From: Roseinatronobacter sp052379845
GTDB lineage: Bacteria > Pseudomonadota > Alphaproteobacteria > Rhodobacterales > Rhodobacteraceae
NCBI GenBank assembly: GCA_052379845.1
Contig: JBQTCF010000014.1
Length of the DNA: 64,000 bases
Strand: one strand, 5' to 3'
The position numbers and the translations under genes are program-made. Each line of letters opens with the position of its first letter. The stretch's first letter is position 1. Below, in pieces: positions 49,480-58,473 of this stretch. A model generated the notes under the pieces. The model was not told the origin of the DNA. It saw only the letters and a list, made by a program, of their open reading frames with translations, and ran no database searches.

Positions 49480-50178
49480 TCAGTCACGCTTGCCGAACAG
49501 AACCTTCTGCGCATCGCGGTCTTTTTGCAGGTTGGCACGGTGTTCTTCGCCAAGTGCGCGGCCCTTCACAACAGCAGGGCGGGTTCCGACAGCATCCAGC
49601 CAGCGGGCCAGATGGGGCTTGTCCGACAGGTCTTGTTCCTGACCTTCCCACAGCGTGGCCCATGGCCAGATCGCCATATCCGCGATGGAATAATAGCTGC
49701 CCGCGACATAGGCGTTTTCGGCCAGTTGCCGGTCCAGCACCCCATACAGGCGCGTCACTTCATTGCGGTAGCGGTCCTTGGCATAGGGCAAATCCTGCGC
49801 CGGTTCCAGCGCGGGCGCGTATTTCAGGAAATGATGCGCCTGCCCGGCCATTGGCCCCACGCCGCCCATTTGCCACATCAGCCATTGGTCCACGGCCACG
49901 CGGTCGCGTTCGCTATCGCCGTAAAACTGGCCGGTTTTGCGCGCCAGATACTGCAAAATCGCGCCCGATTCAAAGATTGAGATCGGTGCGCCATCCGGCC
50001 CGTCAGGGTCCACAATCGCAGGCATGCGGTTATTGGGCGCGATTTTCAGGAAATCCGGCTTGAACTGGTCGCCCGCGCCAATATTGACGAAATGGACATC
50101 ATAGGGCAGGCCCATTTCTTCCAAGGCGATGGAAATCTTCCAGCCATTGGGGGTGGGCCAATAATGCAAATCGATGCT
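49480..50178 (-). CDS. Glutathione S-transferase, YfcG/Nu-class-like
   Basis: 232-aa GST. The N-terminal thioredoxin domain starts IDLHYWPTPNGWKISIALEEM, with an Asn in the active loop as in YfcG (nu class), and contains the glutathione-contact PNNRMPAIVDPDG and ISIFESGAILQYLA. The helical domain includes YYSIADMAIWPW. YfcG-type enzymes act as disulfide-bond reductases. AGGAG six bases before the ATG at 50178 fixes the start; a second ATG six codons upstream overlaps this site. Confidence 0.88.
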   Translation of the reverse strand, partial: SIDLHYWPTPNGWKISIALEEMGLPYDVHFVNIGAGDQFKPDFLKIAPNNRMPAIVDPDGPDGAPISIFESGAILQYLARKTGQFYGDSERDRVAVDQWLMWQMGGVGPMAGQAHHFLKYAPALEPAQDLPYAKDRYRNEVTRLYGVLDRQLAENAYVAGSYYSIADMAIWPWATLWEGQEQDLSDKPHLARWLDAVGTRPAVVKGRALGEEHRANLQKDRDAQKVLFGKRD

Positions 50179-50302
50179 CATGTATGCTCCTGTCATAAGT
50201 CATTGCTGCACAAGCTAAGCATTTCACGCCAAATGCCAAGCGCCAAACGTGAAAAAGGGGGCGCGCACGCCCCCCTTCATTTTCGCACAGATCACGCAGT
50301 GG

Positions 50303-51091
50303 TCAGCCAGCGGCCATAACCGCGCGGCGGGTCATCACACCCACCAGATGCGCGCGATAGTCAGGGCTGCCGTGCAAATCGGCAATCATGTCATCTGCGG
50401 GGCAGGACAGGCCCGACACCGCATCAGGTGTGAAGCTGGACGACAGCGCCGCTTCCGCTTCGGCCCAGCGGAACACCCCGTTCTCAGACGCACCCGTTAC
50501 GGCGACGCGCACGCCCGACGCATATTTCGCCACAAACACCCCCGTCAGCGCGAAGCGCGACGCCGGTTGCAGGAATTTCGCATAGGCCGAGGCTTGCGGG
50601 ATGGGAAAGCGCACAGCAGTGATGATTTCGCCTTCTTCAAGGGCGGTGGTGAACATGCCCTGAAAATAGTCATCCGCCGCAATTTCGCGGGTGTTGGTGA
50701 TGATGGTTGCCCCCGTTCCCAAAGCCGCCGCCGGATAACACGCTGACGGGTCATTATTGGCCAGACTGCCGCCGATGGTGCCCCGGTTGCGCACAGCCGG
50801 GTCGCCAATCTGGCCCGCCAGCGCCGCCAGGCCCGGAAAATCCGCCGCCGCCTGTTCGGCGACAGTCGCATGTGTGGTGGCCGCGCCGATGGTCAGGCTG
50901 TCGCCATCGCGCGCCACCCCCTTCAGTTCGGCAATCCCCGTCAGGCTGACCAGTGTTTCGGGCGCGTTCAACCGGGCCTTCATGGACGGAATCAGCGTTT
51001 GCCCCCCCGACAGGGGTTGTGCGTCTTCATTGGCCAGCGCGGCAACCGCTTCGGCCACACTCGACGGTTTGACCAGTTCGAAATTATACAT
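50303..51091 (-). CDS. coxM: Molybdenum hydroxylase FAD-binding (medium) subunit, CoxM-like
   Basis: 262-aa FAD subunit of a xanthine-oxidase-family hydroxylase. The two FAD motifs are intact: QPLSGGQTLIPSMK near the N-terminus and TIGGSLANNDPSACYPA mid-protein. A C-terminal CO-dehydrogenase flavoprotein domain follows. It passes electrons from the iron-sulfur subunit to a quinone or other acceptor. It lies 13 bp after the large-subunit gene, closing the coxS-coxL-coxM order. The ending at position 262 is slightly shorter than usual for CoxM. Confidence 0.9.
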   Translation of the reverse strand: MYNFELVKPSSVAEAVAALANEDAQPLSGGQTLIPSMKARLNAPETLVSLTGIAELKGVARDGDSLTIGAATTHATVAEQAAADFPGLAALAGQIGDPAVRNRGTIGGSLANNDPSACYPAAALGTGATIITNTREIAADDYFQGMFTTALEEGEIITAVRFPIPQASAYAKFLQPASRFALTGVFVAKYASGVRVAVTGASENGVFRWAEAEAALSSSFTPDAVSGLSCPADDMIADLHGSPDYRAHLVGVMTRRAVMAAG

Positions 51092-51104
51092 GGCTTATGC
51101 TCCC

Positions 51105-53477
51105 TTAGCCGTTGATCGCTGCCCAGACGCGCGCGGGCGTCAGCGGCATGTCAATATGGGTGACATGGGTATGGCCTGCGCGGTGCAGGGCATCAATGGC
51201 TGCATTGACCACCGCAGGCGGTGAGCCGATGGCGCCCGCTTCGCCGCACCCTTTTACGCCCAGCGGGTTATGCGTGCACGGTGTGATGCAACTATGGTCC
51301 ACAGTGAAGCCCCGCACATCATCGGCGCGCGGCATGGCGTAATCCATGAAACTGCCCGACAGCAATTGCCCCTGATCGTCATAGGCGCAGTTTTCCATAA
51401 GCGCCTGTCCAATCCCTTGGGCCAATCCGCCATGCACCTGCCCTTCAACAATCATCGGGTTGACGATATTGCCGAAATCATCTGCGGCAATGAAACGCAG
51501 GATGTCGATTTTGCCAGTTTCGGGGTCCAGCTCGATCTCGCACCCGTAAGCGCCCGACGGATAGGTGAAGTTCGACGGGTCGTAGAACGCCGTTTCCTCC
51601 AGCCCCGGTTCCAGATCTTCCAGCGGGTAGTTATGGGGCACATAGGCCGCCAGTGTCACGCCTGACCAATCCACCGATTTGTCGGTGCCCGCCACGCTGA
51701 ACTTGCCGTCCTTCAGCTCGATATCCTCCGGCGCGGCTTCCAGCAGATGGGCAGCGATCTTCTTGGCCTTGTCGATAATCTTGTTCGTGGCTTTCACAAT
51801 GGCCGACCCGCCCACCGCAAGGCTGCGCGACCCGTAAGTGCCCATGCCCATGGGGGTGTTGGACGTGTCGCCGTGGTGAATTTCAATGCTGGTCGCATCA
51901 ATCCCGATCATGTCCGCCACCACTTGCGCGAAGCTGGTTTCATGCCCCTGCCCGTGGCTGTGGCTGCCAGTATAAACGCTGATGGACCCGGTGGCATTCA
52001 CCCGCACGGACGCCGATTCATAAAGCCCCGCCCGTGCGCCCAACTGGCCCACAAGGTTGGACGGTGCAATGCCGCAGGCTTCGATATAATGCGCAATGCC
52101 AAAGCCGCGCAGCTTGCCGCGTGCTTTGCTGTCTTCCGCGCGTTTGTCGAAATTGGCGTAATCCGACAATTCCAGCATCTTATCCATCGTGGCATCATAA
52201 TTGCCCGTGTCATAGACCACCGCAACCGGCGTCTGATACGGGAACTGGTCAGGCTTGATGAAGTTCTTGCGCCGCAACTCAATCGGGTCCACGCCCAGTT
52301 CGCGCGCGGCCTTGTCGACCAGCCGTTCAATCTGGAAGGTGGCTTCGGGCCGCCCTGCCCCGCGATAGGCATCAACCGGCACAGTATTGGTGAACACTGC
52401 CTTGACGTTGACGTAAATCAGCGGGGTTTTGTAGTTCCCCGCCATCAGCGTGCCATGCAGCCATGTGGGAATGGACGGCGCGAAAGTGGACAGATACGCG
52501 CCCATATTCGCATAAGTTTCGGTGCGCAGCGCGGTAAAATTATGGTCCGCATCCAGCGCCAGTTCAATCTTCGTCTTGTGGTCGCGGCCATGCGCATCAG
52601 AAATAAACGCTTCAGACCGCGAGGATGTCCATTTGACGGGCCGCTTCAGCACCTTTGCCGCATAGGTGCAAAATGCTTCTTCGGCATAGTGATAGATTTT
52701 CGAGCCAAAACCCCCGCCCACATCAGGGGCCACCACGCGCAGCTTGTGTTCGGGAATGTTCAGCACGAATGCGCCCATCAGCAGCCGGATGACATGCGGG
52801 TTCTGGCTGGTGGTATACAGCGTATGGCTGTCATTCCACGGGTCATAATCGCCCACAGCCACGCGCGGTTCCATCGGGTTGGCAACAAGGCGGTTATTCG
52901 TCAATTCCAGCGACACAACATGCGCGGCACTTTCAAACGCCGCATTCACCGCGTCCTTGTTTTCCTCAACAAAGCCCCAGTCATAGCACAGGTTGCTGGT
53001 CAGTTCGTCATGAACCTTGGGCGCACCTTCGGCCAGCGCGGCTTTCATGTCGACCACGGGTTCCAGCGTTTCGATGTCAAGCTCGATGGCCTCGGCCGCA
53101 TCGCGGGCCTGTTCATAGGTTTCGGCCACCACAGCCGCAATCGGGTCGCCCACATGGCGCACCTTGCCTTCGGCCAGAATGGGGTGTTTGGGTTCCTGCA
53201 TCACCTGCCCGAAACGGTCCGTCACCTGCCAGCCGCAGGGAATGCCGCCCGCGCTTTCGAAATCAGCAGCGGTAAACACCCGCAGCACACCGTCCATCCC
53301 TTCGGCGGCGCTGGTGTCAATGCCCCTGATGCGCCCATGCGCCACATCTGATCGCAGGAAATGCACGAAGCTTTGCCCACGCAGGTTGATGTCATCCGTA
53401 TATTTGCCGTTCCCGGTCAGAAACCGCACATCCTCGCGCCGTTTTGTGCTGGCGCCAATGCCGTCATCTTTGGGCAT
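51105..53477 (-). CDS. coxL: Molybdenum hydroxylase large subunit, CoxL form II type
   Basis: 790-aa molybdopterin-binding catalytic subunit of the xanthine oxidase/CO dehydrogenase family. The active-site loop reads VDAYRGAGRPEA, that is, AYRGAGR. This is the form II motif and not the AYRCSFR motif of proven form I CO dehydrogenase. The catalytic Glu region GCGEAGAIGSPPA is present near the C-terminus. It binds the Mo-cytosine dinucleotide cofactor. The true substrate is therefore open (CO is unlikely, or secondary). The start at 53477 follows AGGAGGAAGAA; a longer open frame upstream is not protein-like. Confidence 0.9.
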   Translation of the reverse strand: MPKDDGIGASTKRREDVRFLTGNGKYTDDINLRGQSFVHFLRSDVAHGRIRGIDTSAAEGMDGVLRVFTAADFESAGGIPCGWQVTDRFGQVMQEPKHPILAEGKVRHVGDPIAAVVAETYEQARDAAEAIELDIETLEPVVDMKAALAEGAPKVHDELTSNLCYDWGFVEENKDAVNAAFESAAHVVSLELTNNRLVANPMEPRVAVGDYDPWNDSHTLYTTSQNPHVIRLLMGAFVLNIPEHKLRVVAPDVGGGFGSKIYHYAEEAFCTYAAKVLKRPVKWTSSRSEAFISDAHGRDHKTKIELALDADHNFTALRTETYANMGAYLSTFAPSIPTWLHGTLMAGNYKTPLIYVNVKAVFTNTVPVDAYRGAGRPEATFQIERLVDKAARELGVDPIELRRKNFIKPDQFPYQTPVAVVYDTGNYDATMDKMLELSDYANFDKRAEDSKARGKLRGFGIAHYIEACGIAPSNLVGQLGARAGLYESASVRVNATGSISVYTGSHSHGQGHETSFAQVVADMIGIDATSIEIHHGDTSNTPMGMGTYGSRSLAVGGSAIVKATNKIIDKAKKIAAHLLEAAPEDIELKDGKFSVAGTDKSVDWSGVTLAAYVPHNYPLEDLEPGLEETAFYDPSNFTYPSGAYGCEIELDPETGKIDILRFIAADDFGNIVNPMIVEGQVHGGLAQGIGQALMENCAYDDQGQLLSGSFMDYAMPRADDVRGFTVDHSCITPCTHNPLGVKGCGEAGAIGSPPAVVNAAIDALHRAGHTHVTHIDMPLTPARVWAAING

Positions 53478-53533
53478 TTCTTCCTCCTCAAGAAATCTGG
53501 TGGCGGCGCATGCGTGACATGCACCAAATGGGT

Positions 53534-54019
53534 TTATTCGGCAGCAAGCGCGCCCGCATCCTGCCCCGATGCGGCCATCACAGCGCGCACAATGTTCTGA
53601 TAGCCGGTGCAGCGGCAAATATTGCCTTCCAGATAGTGGCGCACTTCTTCTTCGGTGGGGGTGGGGTTGTCGGCCAGCAGGGCGGCTGTGGACATGACCA
53701 TGCCGGGCGTGCAGAACCCGCATTGCAGCCCGTGATAATCCTGAAACGCCTGCTGGATCTTGCCCAGACTGCCGTCAGGGTTGGTCATCCCTTCAACTGT
53801 TGTCACCGCTGCCCCGTCCAGATCAGCGGCAAACGCGGTACAGGATTTCACGGCCTTGCCGTCCACCAACACCACACAGGCCCCGCATTGGCTGGTATCA
53901 CAGCCCACATGCGTGCCCGTCAGGCCCAGCAAATCGCGCAGATAGCTGGACAGCAATGTGCGCCCTTCGGTATCTGCGGACATTTGCCGGCCGTTCACTG
54001 TCATTGTTACCTTGGTCAT
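53534..54019 (-). CDS. coxS: Molybdenum hydroxylase 2Fe-2S (small) subunit, CoxS-like
   Basis: 161-aa iron-sulfur subunit with two [2Fe-2S] clusters. The plant-type ferredoxin motif is GCDTSQCGACVVLVDGKAVKSC. The second cluster is in LQCGFCTPGMV and NICRCTGYQNIV. It carries electrons from the molybdenum site to FAD. GGGAGGAG gives a strong ribosome binding site. The C-terminal dozen residues are Ala-rich. The 71-bp gap upstream contains a near-palindrome (TTCGT...ACGAA) and may hold the promoter for coxSLM. Confidence 0.93.
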   Translation of the reverse strand: MTKVTMTVNGRQMSADTEGRTLLSSYLRDLLGLTGTHVGCDTSQCGACVVLVDGKAVKSCTAFAADLDGAAVTTVEGMTNPDGSLGKIQQAFQDYHGLQCGFCTPGMVMSTAALLADNPTPTEEEVRHYLEGNICRCTGYQNIVRAVMAASGQDAGALAAE

Positions 54020-54090
54020 CTGGCTCCTCCCATTCGTAGCTGAGCGTAGTTAAACACGAATTATTCCCGTTGGCATATGCCACCTTAGGC

Positions 54091-55104
54091 TTAGTCTGGT
54101 GCAGCGTTTTCGCCATGGCGGCGCGGGCGCGGGCGGGTGGGAATTTCCTTAAGCAAACCGCCGACCCCCATGCCCATGATGTCGGCCGCACTGACATCAA
54201 GCCCGCACACAACCCGTTCCAAAACCCAATCGGCCCCGTTCAGGGCAGGGCTTTTCGCGCAACCCGGCAGGCCGATGACCGCGCGCGCCCCCAGCTGCCC
54301 GATAAACAACAGATTGCCCGGATCAACCGGCATGCCGAAATGCACCACCTGCCCGCCCGCACGGCGCAGCGCTTCGGGGGCGGTGTCGTGCAGGTCCGAT
54401 GTTGCTGATCCTGTCAGGATCAGCACAATGTCGGCTTTTGCCTGTGCGATGGCCTGCGCAAGCGCGTCAATCCTGTGGGGCACCATCCCGCCATCATGCA
54501 ATGCAACCCCCAGCCTGTCCAGCCGCGCCGCCGTGACCGCAAGCCCCTTCTTGCCATCCGCCGCAGGGTCCACCCATGTCTGAATCAGACTGGCCGAGGC
54601 CAGAACCGGTGCCGCCACGCGCAACGCGCCCTGCCCCGCCACACAAGCCGCCCCCACCGCCGCGCGCGCCACGCCATAAGCAATGATTTTCACCGTGGCG
54701 ACCATGCCGCCGGGATCAAGGCGCGTGAAATCATGCAGGGTCGCGCAGGTGACGGCAGGGTCAACAGCATTCAGCGCGTCAATCTGCGGCCCCGCCACGC
54801 GCAGCACACCCGCGCCCGCAGCCACAATATTGACCCGCCCTGTGCCCACAGGTTTCAGCACCAACCCCGCCGCAACTGGATCTGGCACAAGTGCGCACGC
54901 AACCGCAAGCGCTGCCGCATCTTCATCCAGATCATCCGCATCAAGGCGCGCAACCGTTACAGTGTCCAGCCCCGCCGCCAGCAACAGGGCAATTTCATCA
55001 TCGCCAAGGCAGGTGCCCTTGCGCAAACGCCCCTGTCCATGGGTTAGCGAATGCGCCAGAATGGCCCCTTTCGCCAGAGAGACCGGAACCGGGCCGAATT
55101 TCAT
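54091..55104 (-). CDS. Molybdopterin-binding (MoaB/MogA/MoeA-fold) protein
   Basis: 337-aa protein with a MoCF-binding domain in its C-terminal half (ADIVLILTGSATSDLHD...PVDPGNLLFIGQLG.RAVIGLPGCAKSP). The N-terminal part starts FGPVPVSLAKGAILAHSLTHGQGRLRKG, a form found in molybdopterin-binding proteins next to XdhC and Mo-hydroxylase genes. It probably helps finish or insert the cofactor of the adjacent hydroxylase. It overlaps xdhC by 4 bp. It is neither a full MoeA nor a nucleotidyltransferase by sequence, so the exact step is unclear. Confidence 0.75.
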   Translation of the reverse strand: MKFGPVPVSLAKGAILAHSLTHGQGRLRKGTCLGDDEIALLLAAGLDTVTVARLDADDLDEDAAALAVACALVPDPVAAGLVLKPVGTGRVNIVAAGAGVLRVAGPQIDALNAVDPAVTCATLHDFTRLDPGGMVATVKIIAYGVARAAVGAACVAGQGALRVAAPVLASASLIQTWVDPAADGKKGLAVTAARLDRLGVALHDGGMVPHRIDALAQAIAQAKADIVLILTGSATSDLHDTAPEALRRAGGQVVHFGMPVDPGNLLFIGQLGARAVIGLPGCAKSPALNGADWVLERVVCGLDVSAADIMGMGVGGLLKEIPTRPRPRRHGENAAPD

Positions 55105-56090
55105 GCGCGCGCGCCCCGCAGCGCCTGTGTGATCTGCGCCAGCGTTGCCACCGCGATTTCCGCAGGCGTTCTGGCCCCGATATTCAAGCCCACGGGCGCG
55201 TGAATGCGCGCCAGTTGCGCATCCTCCAGCCCTGCCGCGCGCAGACGCTCCAGCCGCTTGGCATGGGTGCGCGTTGACCCCAGACAGCCCAGATAAAACA
55301 CATCTGATTGTAGCGCGGCAATGATGGCGGGGTCATCCAGTTTGGAATCATGCGTCAACGTGACAACCGCACTGCGCGCATCCAGCCCAAGGGTGGCCAG
55401 CGCCTCATCAGGCCAGTCGTGGTTTATGGTTTCGCCCGGAAACCGCGCTTGCGCGCCAAACGCTTCGCGCGGGTCCACCAGCACGGGATCATAGCCCGCC
55501 AGCCGCGCCATGGGCAAAAGCGCCTGCGCGATATGCACGGCGCCTATGACAATCAGGCGCAGCGGCGGATTGTGCAGCGTCACCAACTGCCCGGCATTAT
55601 TCAGGCCCGAGCGGTCCGCGCGAAATTGCGCGGCAAGCTTACTGTCATTGGGGCCTGCCAGCCAGCGTGCCCATGTCGTCAGATCGGTGACGCAGGCGAC
55701 TGCTCGGCGCGCAGCGCGGGCGGCCACAATATCGGCCAGCATGAATGGCGACAGCGCGGGCGCGGCATCTGCAACAGGTTCCACCAGAATGCGAATCGTG
55801 CCGCCACAGGCCAACCCCACTTCAAACGCAGTGTCGTCGCTGACACCGAATTCCAGAACGCGCGGGGTGCCATCGCGCAACGCGTCCAGCGCGTCCATCA
55901 CCACTGCCCCTTCGACACAGCCGCCCGACACGGACCCCATGATTTCGCCATCCCCCGAAATGGCAAGCTGGCTGCCCGCCTGACGCGGCGCAGACCCCCA
56001 TGTTTCAATCACAGTGGCAAGCGCGGCACCGCGCCCGTCCTTATGCCAGCCAAGGGCGATTTCGGGAATCTGGTCGTGGCGATAGGTCAT
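55101..56090 (-). CDS. xdhC: XdhC/CoxI family cofactor-insertion protein
   Basis: 329-aa XdhC/CoxI-family protein with an N-terminal domain (GWHKDGRGAALATVIETWGSAPRQAGSQLA, plus GSVSGGCVEGAV with its Cys) and a C-terminal Rossmann domain (LRLIVIGAVHIAQALLPMA, TLTHDSKLDDPAI). XdhC binds Moco, promotes its sulfuration and hands it to the hydroxylase. The start at 56090 is preceded by AAGGCCAAG; the frame opens further upstream at 56132. It is the first gene of the minus-strand block xdhC-moco protein-coxSLM, supporting a Moco maturation role. Confidence 0.86.
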   Translation of the reverse strand: MTYRHDQIPEIALGWHKDGRGAALATVIETWGSAPRQAGSQLAISGDGEIMGSVSGGCVEGAVVMDALDALRDGTPRVLEFGVSDDTAFEVGLACGGTIRILVEPVADAAPALSPFMLADIVAARAARRAVACVTDLTTWARWLAGPNDSKLAAQFRADRSGLNNAGQLVTLHNPPLRLIVIGAVHIAQALLPMARLAGYDPVLVDPREAFGAQARFPGETINHDWPDEALATLGLDARSAVVTLTHDSKLDDPAIIAALQSDVFYLGCLGSTRTHAKRLERLRAAGLEDAQLARIHAPVGLNIGARTPAEIAVATLAQITQALRGARA

Positions 56091-56254
56091 GATCTTGGCC
56101 TTGCTTGCTGCGATGTTGCCATACCATTGCACCGACTGCGCCGCTTGGCAAATCCGACCTTTGGCATAGCAGGCACATTCGGTTCACCTAGCTTTATGCA
56201 GGGGCGCAGTTTGCGCCTACTCGACTCCGGGCGCGAAATACGCACAATGCCGCC

Positions 56255-57016
56255 ATGGCAAGGTTAAGCACACACCCCTTTCTGACAAGTCCCGGCGCAC
56301 AGCGCTTCGCCCATCGTGGTGGCGCATTGGAGGGCGAGGAAAACACCCTTCCCGCGTTTCGTCATGCTGTGTCGCTTGGCTATACGCATGTCGAACTGGA
56401 TGTGCATGCCACCCGCGACGGGGTGGTGGTGATTCACCATGACGACACCTTGCAGCGTCTGTGCGGTGACACCCGCGCCATCGCCGCCATGGACTGGGCA
56501 GACTTGCAGACCATCCGCACCCATGGAGGCGCGCCCATCCCGCGCCTTGAACACCTGCTTGAGGAGTTTCCCCACCTTTTCATTGCGATAGAGGCCAAAT
56601 CGCAAAACGTGATTGCCCCGCTGGCGCAGATCATAACTGATATGAACGCGCTGGACCGCATCTGCATCGGGGCCTTCGACCCTGCACGCACCCGGCAGGC
56701 GCGCGCGTTGCTTGGCCCCAACCTGCTGTGGTCGCCCGCGCATGGACAGGTTGCGCGGCTATGGGCGGCAGGATGGGGGCTGCCGCTGCCGCTGGATGAT
56801 TTCGCAGTTGTGCAAGTGCCGCAACGCTGGCGGGGCATTCCACTGGTGACGCCGCGTTTCCTGCGCGCCGCCCATCAGCGTGGAATACATGTGCAGGTCT
56901 GGACGGTGAATGACACTGCAGACATGCAAACGCTGCTGGATTGGGGCGTGGACGGGCTGATGACGGACCGGCCCACAGTGCTGAAGGATGTCTTGGCGCA
57001 GCGGCACACGCCCTGA
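56255..57016 (+). CDS. ugpQ: Glycerophosphodiester phosphodiesterase
   Basis: 253-aa GDPD-family TIM-barrel enzyme releasing glycerol-3-phosphate from phospholipid-derived diesters. Catalytic residues are intact: HRGG...GEENT (His and Glu), VELDVHATRDGVVVIHHDDTL (metal ligands and second His) and the AIEAK Glu. There is no signal peptide, so it should act in the cytoplasm (UgpQ-like). It is monocistronic, facing the convergent hemolysin III gene with a 2-bp gap. Upstream is a 164-bp divergent gap shared with xdhC. Confidence 0.9.
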   Translation: MARLSTHPFLTSPGAQRFAHRGGALEGEENTLPAFRHAVSLGYTHVELDVHATRDGVVVIHHDDTLQRLCGDTRAIAAMDWADLQTIRTHGGAPIPRLEHLLEEFPHLFIAIEAKSQNVIAPLAQIITDMNALDRICIGAFDPARTRQARALLGPNLLWSPAHGQVARLWAAGWGLPLPLDDFAVVQVPQRWRGIPLVTPRFLRAAHQRGIHVQVWTVNDTADMQTLLDWGVDGLMTDRPTVLKDVLAQRHTP

Positions 57017-57018
57017 TC

Positions 57019-57714
57019 TCAGGACACGACCCCGTTGACAACCAGCACCATGACAGCGGCATAAAACAGAAATGACGCCGCCAGCACAAACACATGCCAG
57101 ATCGCATAATGGAACATCAGCCGTGTGGACAGGTAGAACCCCACCCCCAACGTATAGACCACCCCGCCCGCAATGATCAGAACAACCGTGGCCATGGGCA
57201 GGCTGGCCAACATTTGCGGCAGAATCAAAACCCCGACCCAGCCCATGCCCAGATACAGCGCCAGCGCCGCCCAGCGAAACCGTTCAGGGGACACGCATTT
57301 CAAAACCACCCCGCAACACGCTGCGCCCCAAAGCCCGGCCATTAACCAAAGCCCTTGCCCCGGTATCAGCGTAAAAGGCGTATAAGTGCCCGCAATCTTG
57401 ATATAAATCGCTGAATGGTCCAGTCGGCGGAACAGCCAGTTCAGCCCCGCTTTCGGGGTCAGGTTATACAAGGCTGACGCCCCGATCATGGCAAGAAACG
57501 CCAGACCGTAAATCAGCACTGCCCAGAATGCGCGCGGATTTTCAGTGTCCTGCGCCATCATCAGCGCAACGCCAATAATCAGCGGAACCGCCACAAGCGC
57601 CCCTGTCACACCAATAACATGCACCACCGCATCCATGCGGTGTTCTGCGCGCGAATAGTCATCACTTTTACGAAGCAGCATGTTGTGCCCGGAAACTGTT
57701 ATCTTGCCCATCAT
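57019..57714 (-). CDS. Hemolysin III/TrhA (PAQR-type) membrane protein
   Basis: 231-aa seven-helix membrane protein of the hemolysin III/YqfA/TrhA branch of the PAQR superfamily. The family Ser-His region (SALYNL and RRLDHSAIYIKIAGTYTPF) and the C-terminal HYAIWHVFVLAASFLFY provide the putative metal-binding His cluster. Function is linked to membrane fluidity control and not to haemolysis. The tandem ATG at 57714 has AAGG at suitable spacing; ATG 57681 is an alternative. Confidence 0.88.
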   Translation of the reverse strand: MMGKITVSGHNMLLRKSDDYSRAEHRMDAVVHVIGVTGALVAVPLIIGVALMMAQDTENPRAFWAVLIYGLAFLAMIGASALYNLTPKAGLNWLFRRLDHSAIYIKIAGTYTPFTLIPGQGLWLMAGLWGAACCGVVLKCVSPERFRWAALALYLGMGWVGVLILPQMLASLPMATVVLIIAGGVVYTLGVGFYLSTRLMFHYAIWHVFVLAASFLFYAAVMVLVVNGVVS

Positions 57715-57849
57715 ACAGGGCCTTGACGGGACACAAAGCACAATTCACATCACGACCAGATGACCTTGGGGCACAATGCGCTGTCATATGTCTTGATTTC
57801 CGCGCCATTCCCGCCTAGCCCCGCAGAATGTTCGAAGGAAAGGTTGCCG

Positions 57850-58461
57850 ATGACTGTTCACCTATACGCCCATGACCTGCCCGATGGTCTGACGCTTGGC
57901 CCGGTCGTGGCCATCGATTGCGAATCAATGGGGTTGAACCCGCATCGTGACCGGCTGTGTGTGGTGCAATTGTCAGATGGGAACGGGCATGCGCATCTGG
58001 TGCAGGTTGCGCGCGACATTCAGCCAGCGCCCAACCTGACACGGGTGTTGACAGACCCTGATACGCTGAAACTGTTTCATTTCGGGCGCTTTGACATTGC
58101 GCTGTTGCGCCACAGCTACGGGGTGACCACGGCCCCGGTCTATTGCACCAAGATCGCGTCCAAACTGGTGCGCACCTATACCGACCGCCACGGGTTGAAA
58201 AACCTGCTGACCGAATTGTTGGGGGTGGATATTTCCAAACAACAGCAAAGTTCCGACTGGGGCGCGCCGCGGCTTAGTCAGGCACAACAGGATTATGCGG
58301 CGTCAGATGTCTTGTATCTGCACCGTTTGCGCGATGTGCTTGATGGCATGCTGGAACGCGAAGGCCGCACCGATCTGGCGCAACGGTGTTTCGACTTCCT
58401 GCCAACGCGGGCGGAACTGGACCTGACAGGTTGGCCAGAAACAGACATTTTTTCGCATTAG
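57850..58461 (+). CDS. rnd: Ribonuclease D-type 3'-5' exonuclease
   Basis: 203-aa DEDD-family exonuclease with motif I VAIDCESMGLN, motif II LFHFGRFDIALL and motif III DYAASDVLYLHRL (DEDDy). It lacks the HRDC domain of full-length RNase D, a short form common in alphaproteobacteria. Role: tRNA 3' maturation or small-RNA turnover. GAAAGG precedes the ATG at 57850; the frame opens at 57760 but with unlike sequence. It sits just before lptC with a 12-bp gap and may be co-transcribed. Confidence 0.88.
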   Translation: MTVHLYAHDLPDGLTLGPVVAIDCESMGLNPHRDRLCVVQLSDGNGHAHLVQVARDIQPAPNLTRVLTDPDTLKLFHFGRFDIALLRHSYGVTTAPVYCTKIASKLVRTYTDRHGLKNLLTELLGVDISKQQQSSDWGAPRLSQAQQDYAASDVLYLHRLRDVLDGMLEREGRTDLAQRCFDFLPTRAELDLTGWPETDIFSH

Positions 58462-58473
58462 GGGTGTTCGGGA

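Noticed and set aside
51747..53351. 534-codon open frame antisense to coxL
   Set aside because: The opposite strand encodes a full Mo-hydroxylase large subunit. The antisense translation has no recognisable motif and is a by-product of codon bias.
50303..53477. Calling the enzyme a proven aerobic CO dehydrogenase
   Set aside because: The active loop is AYRGAGR and lacks the AYRCSFR Cys that binds the copper of form I enzymes.
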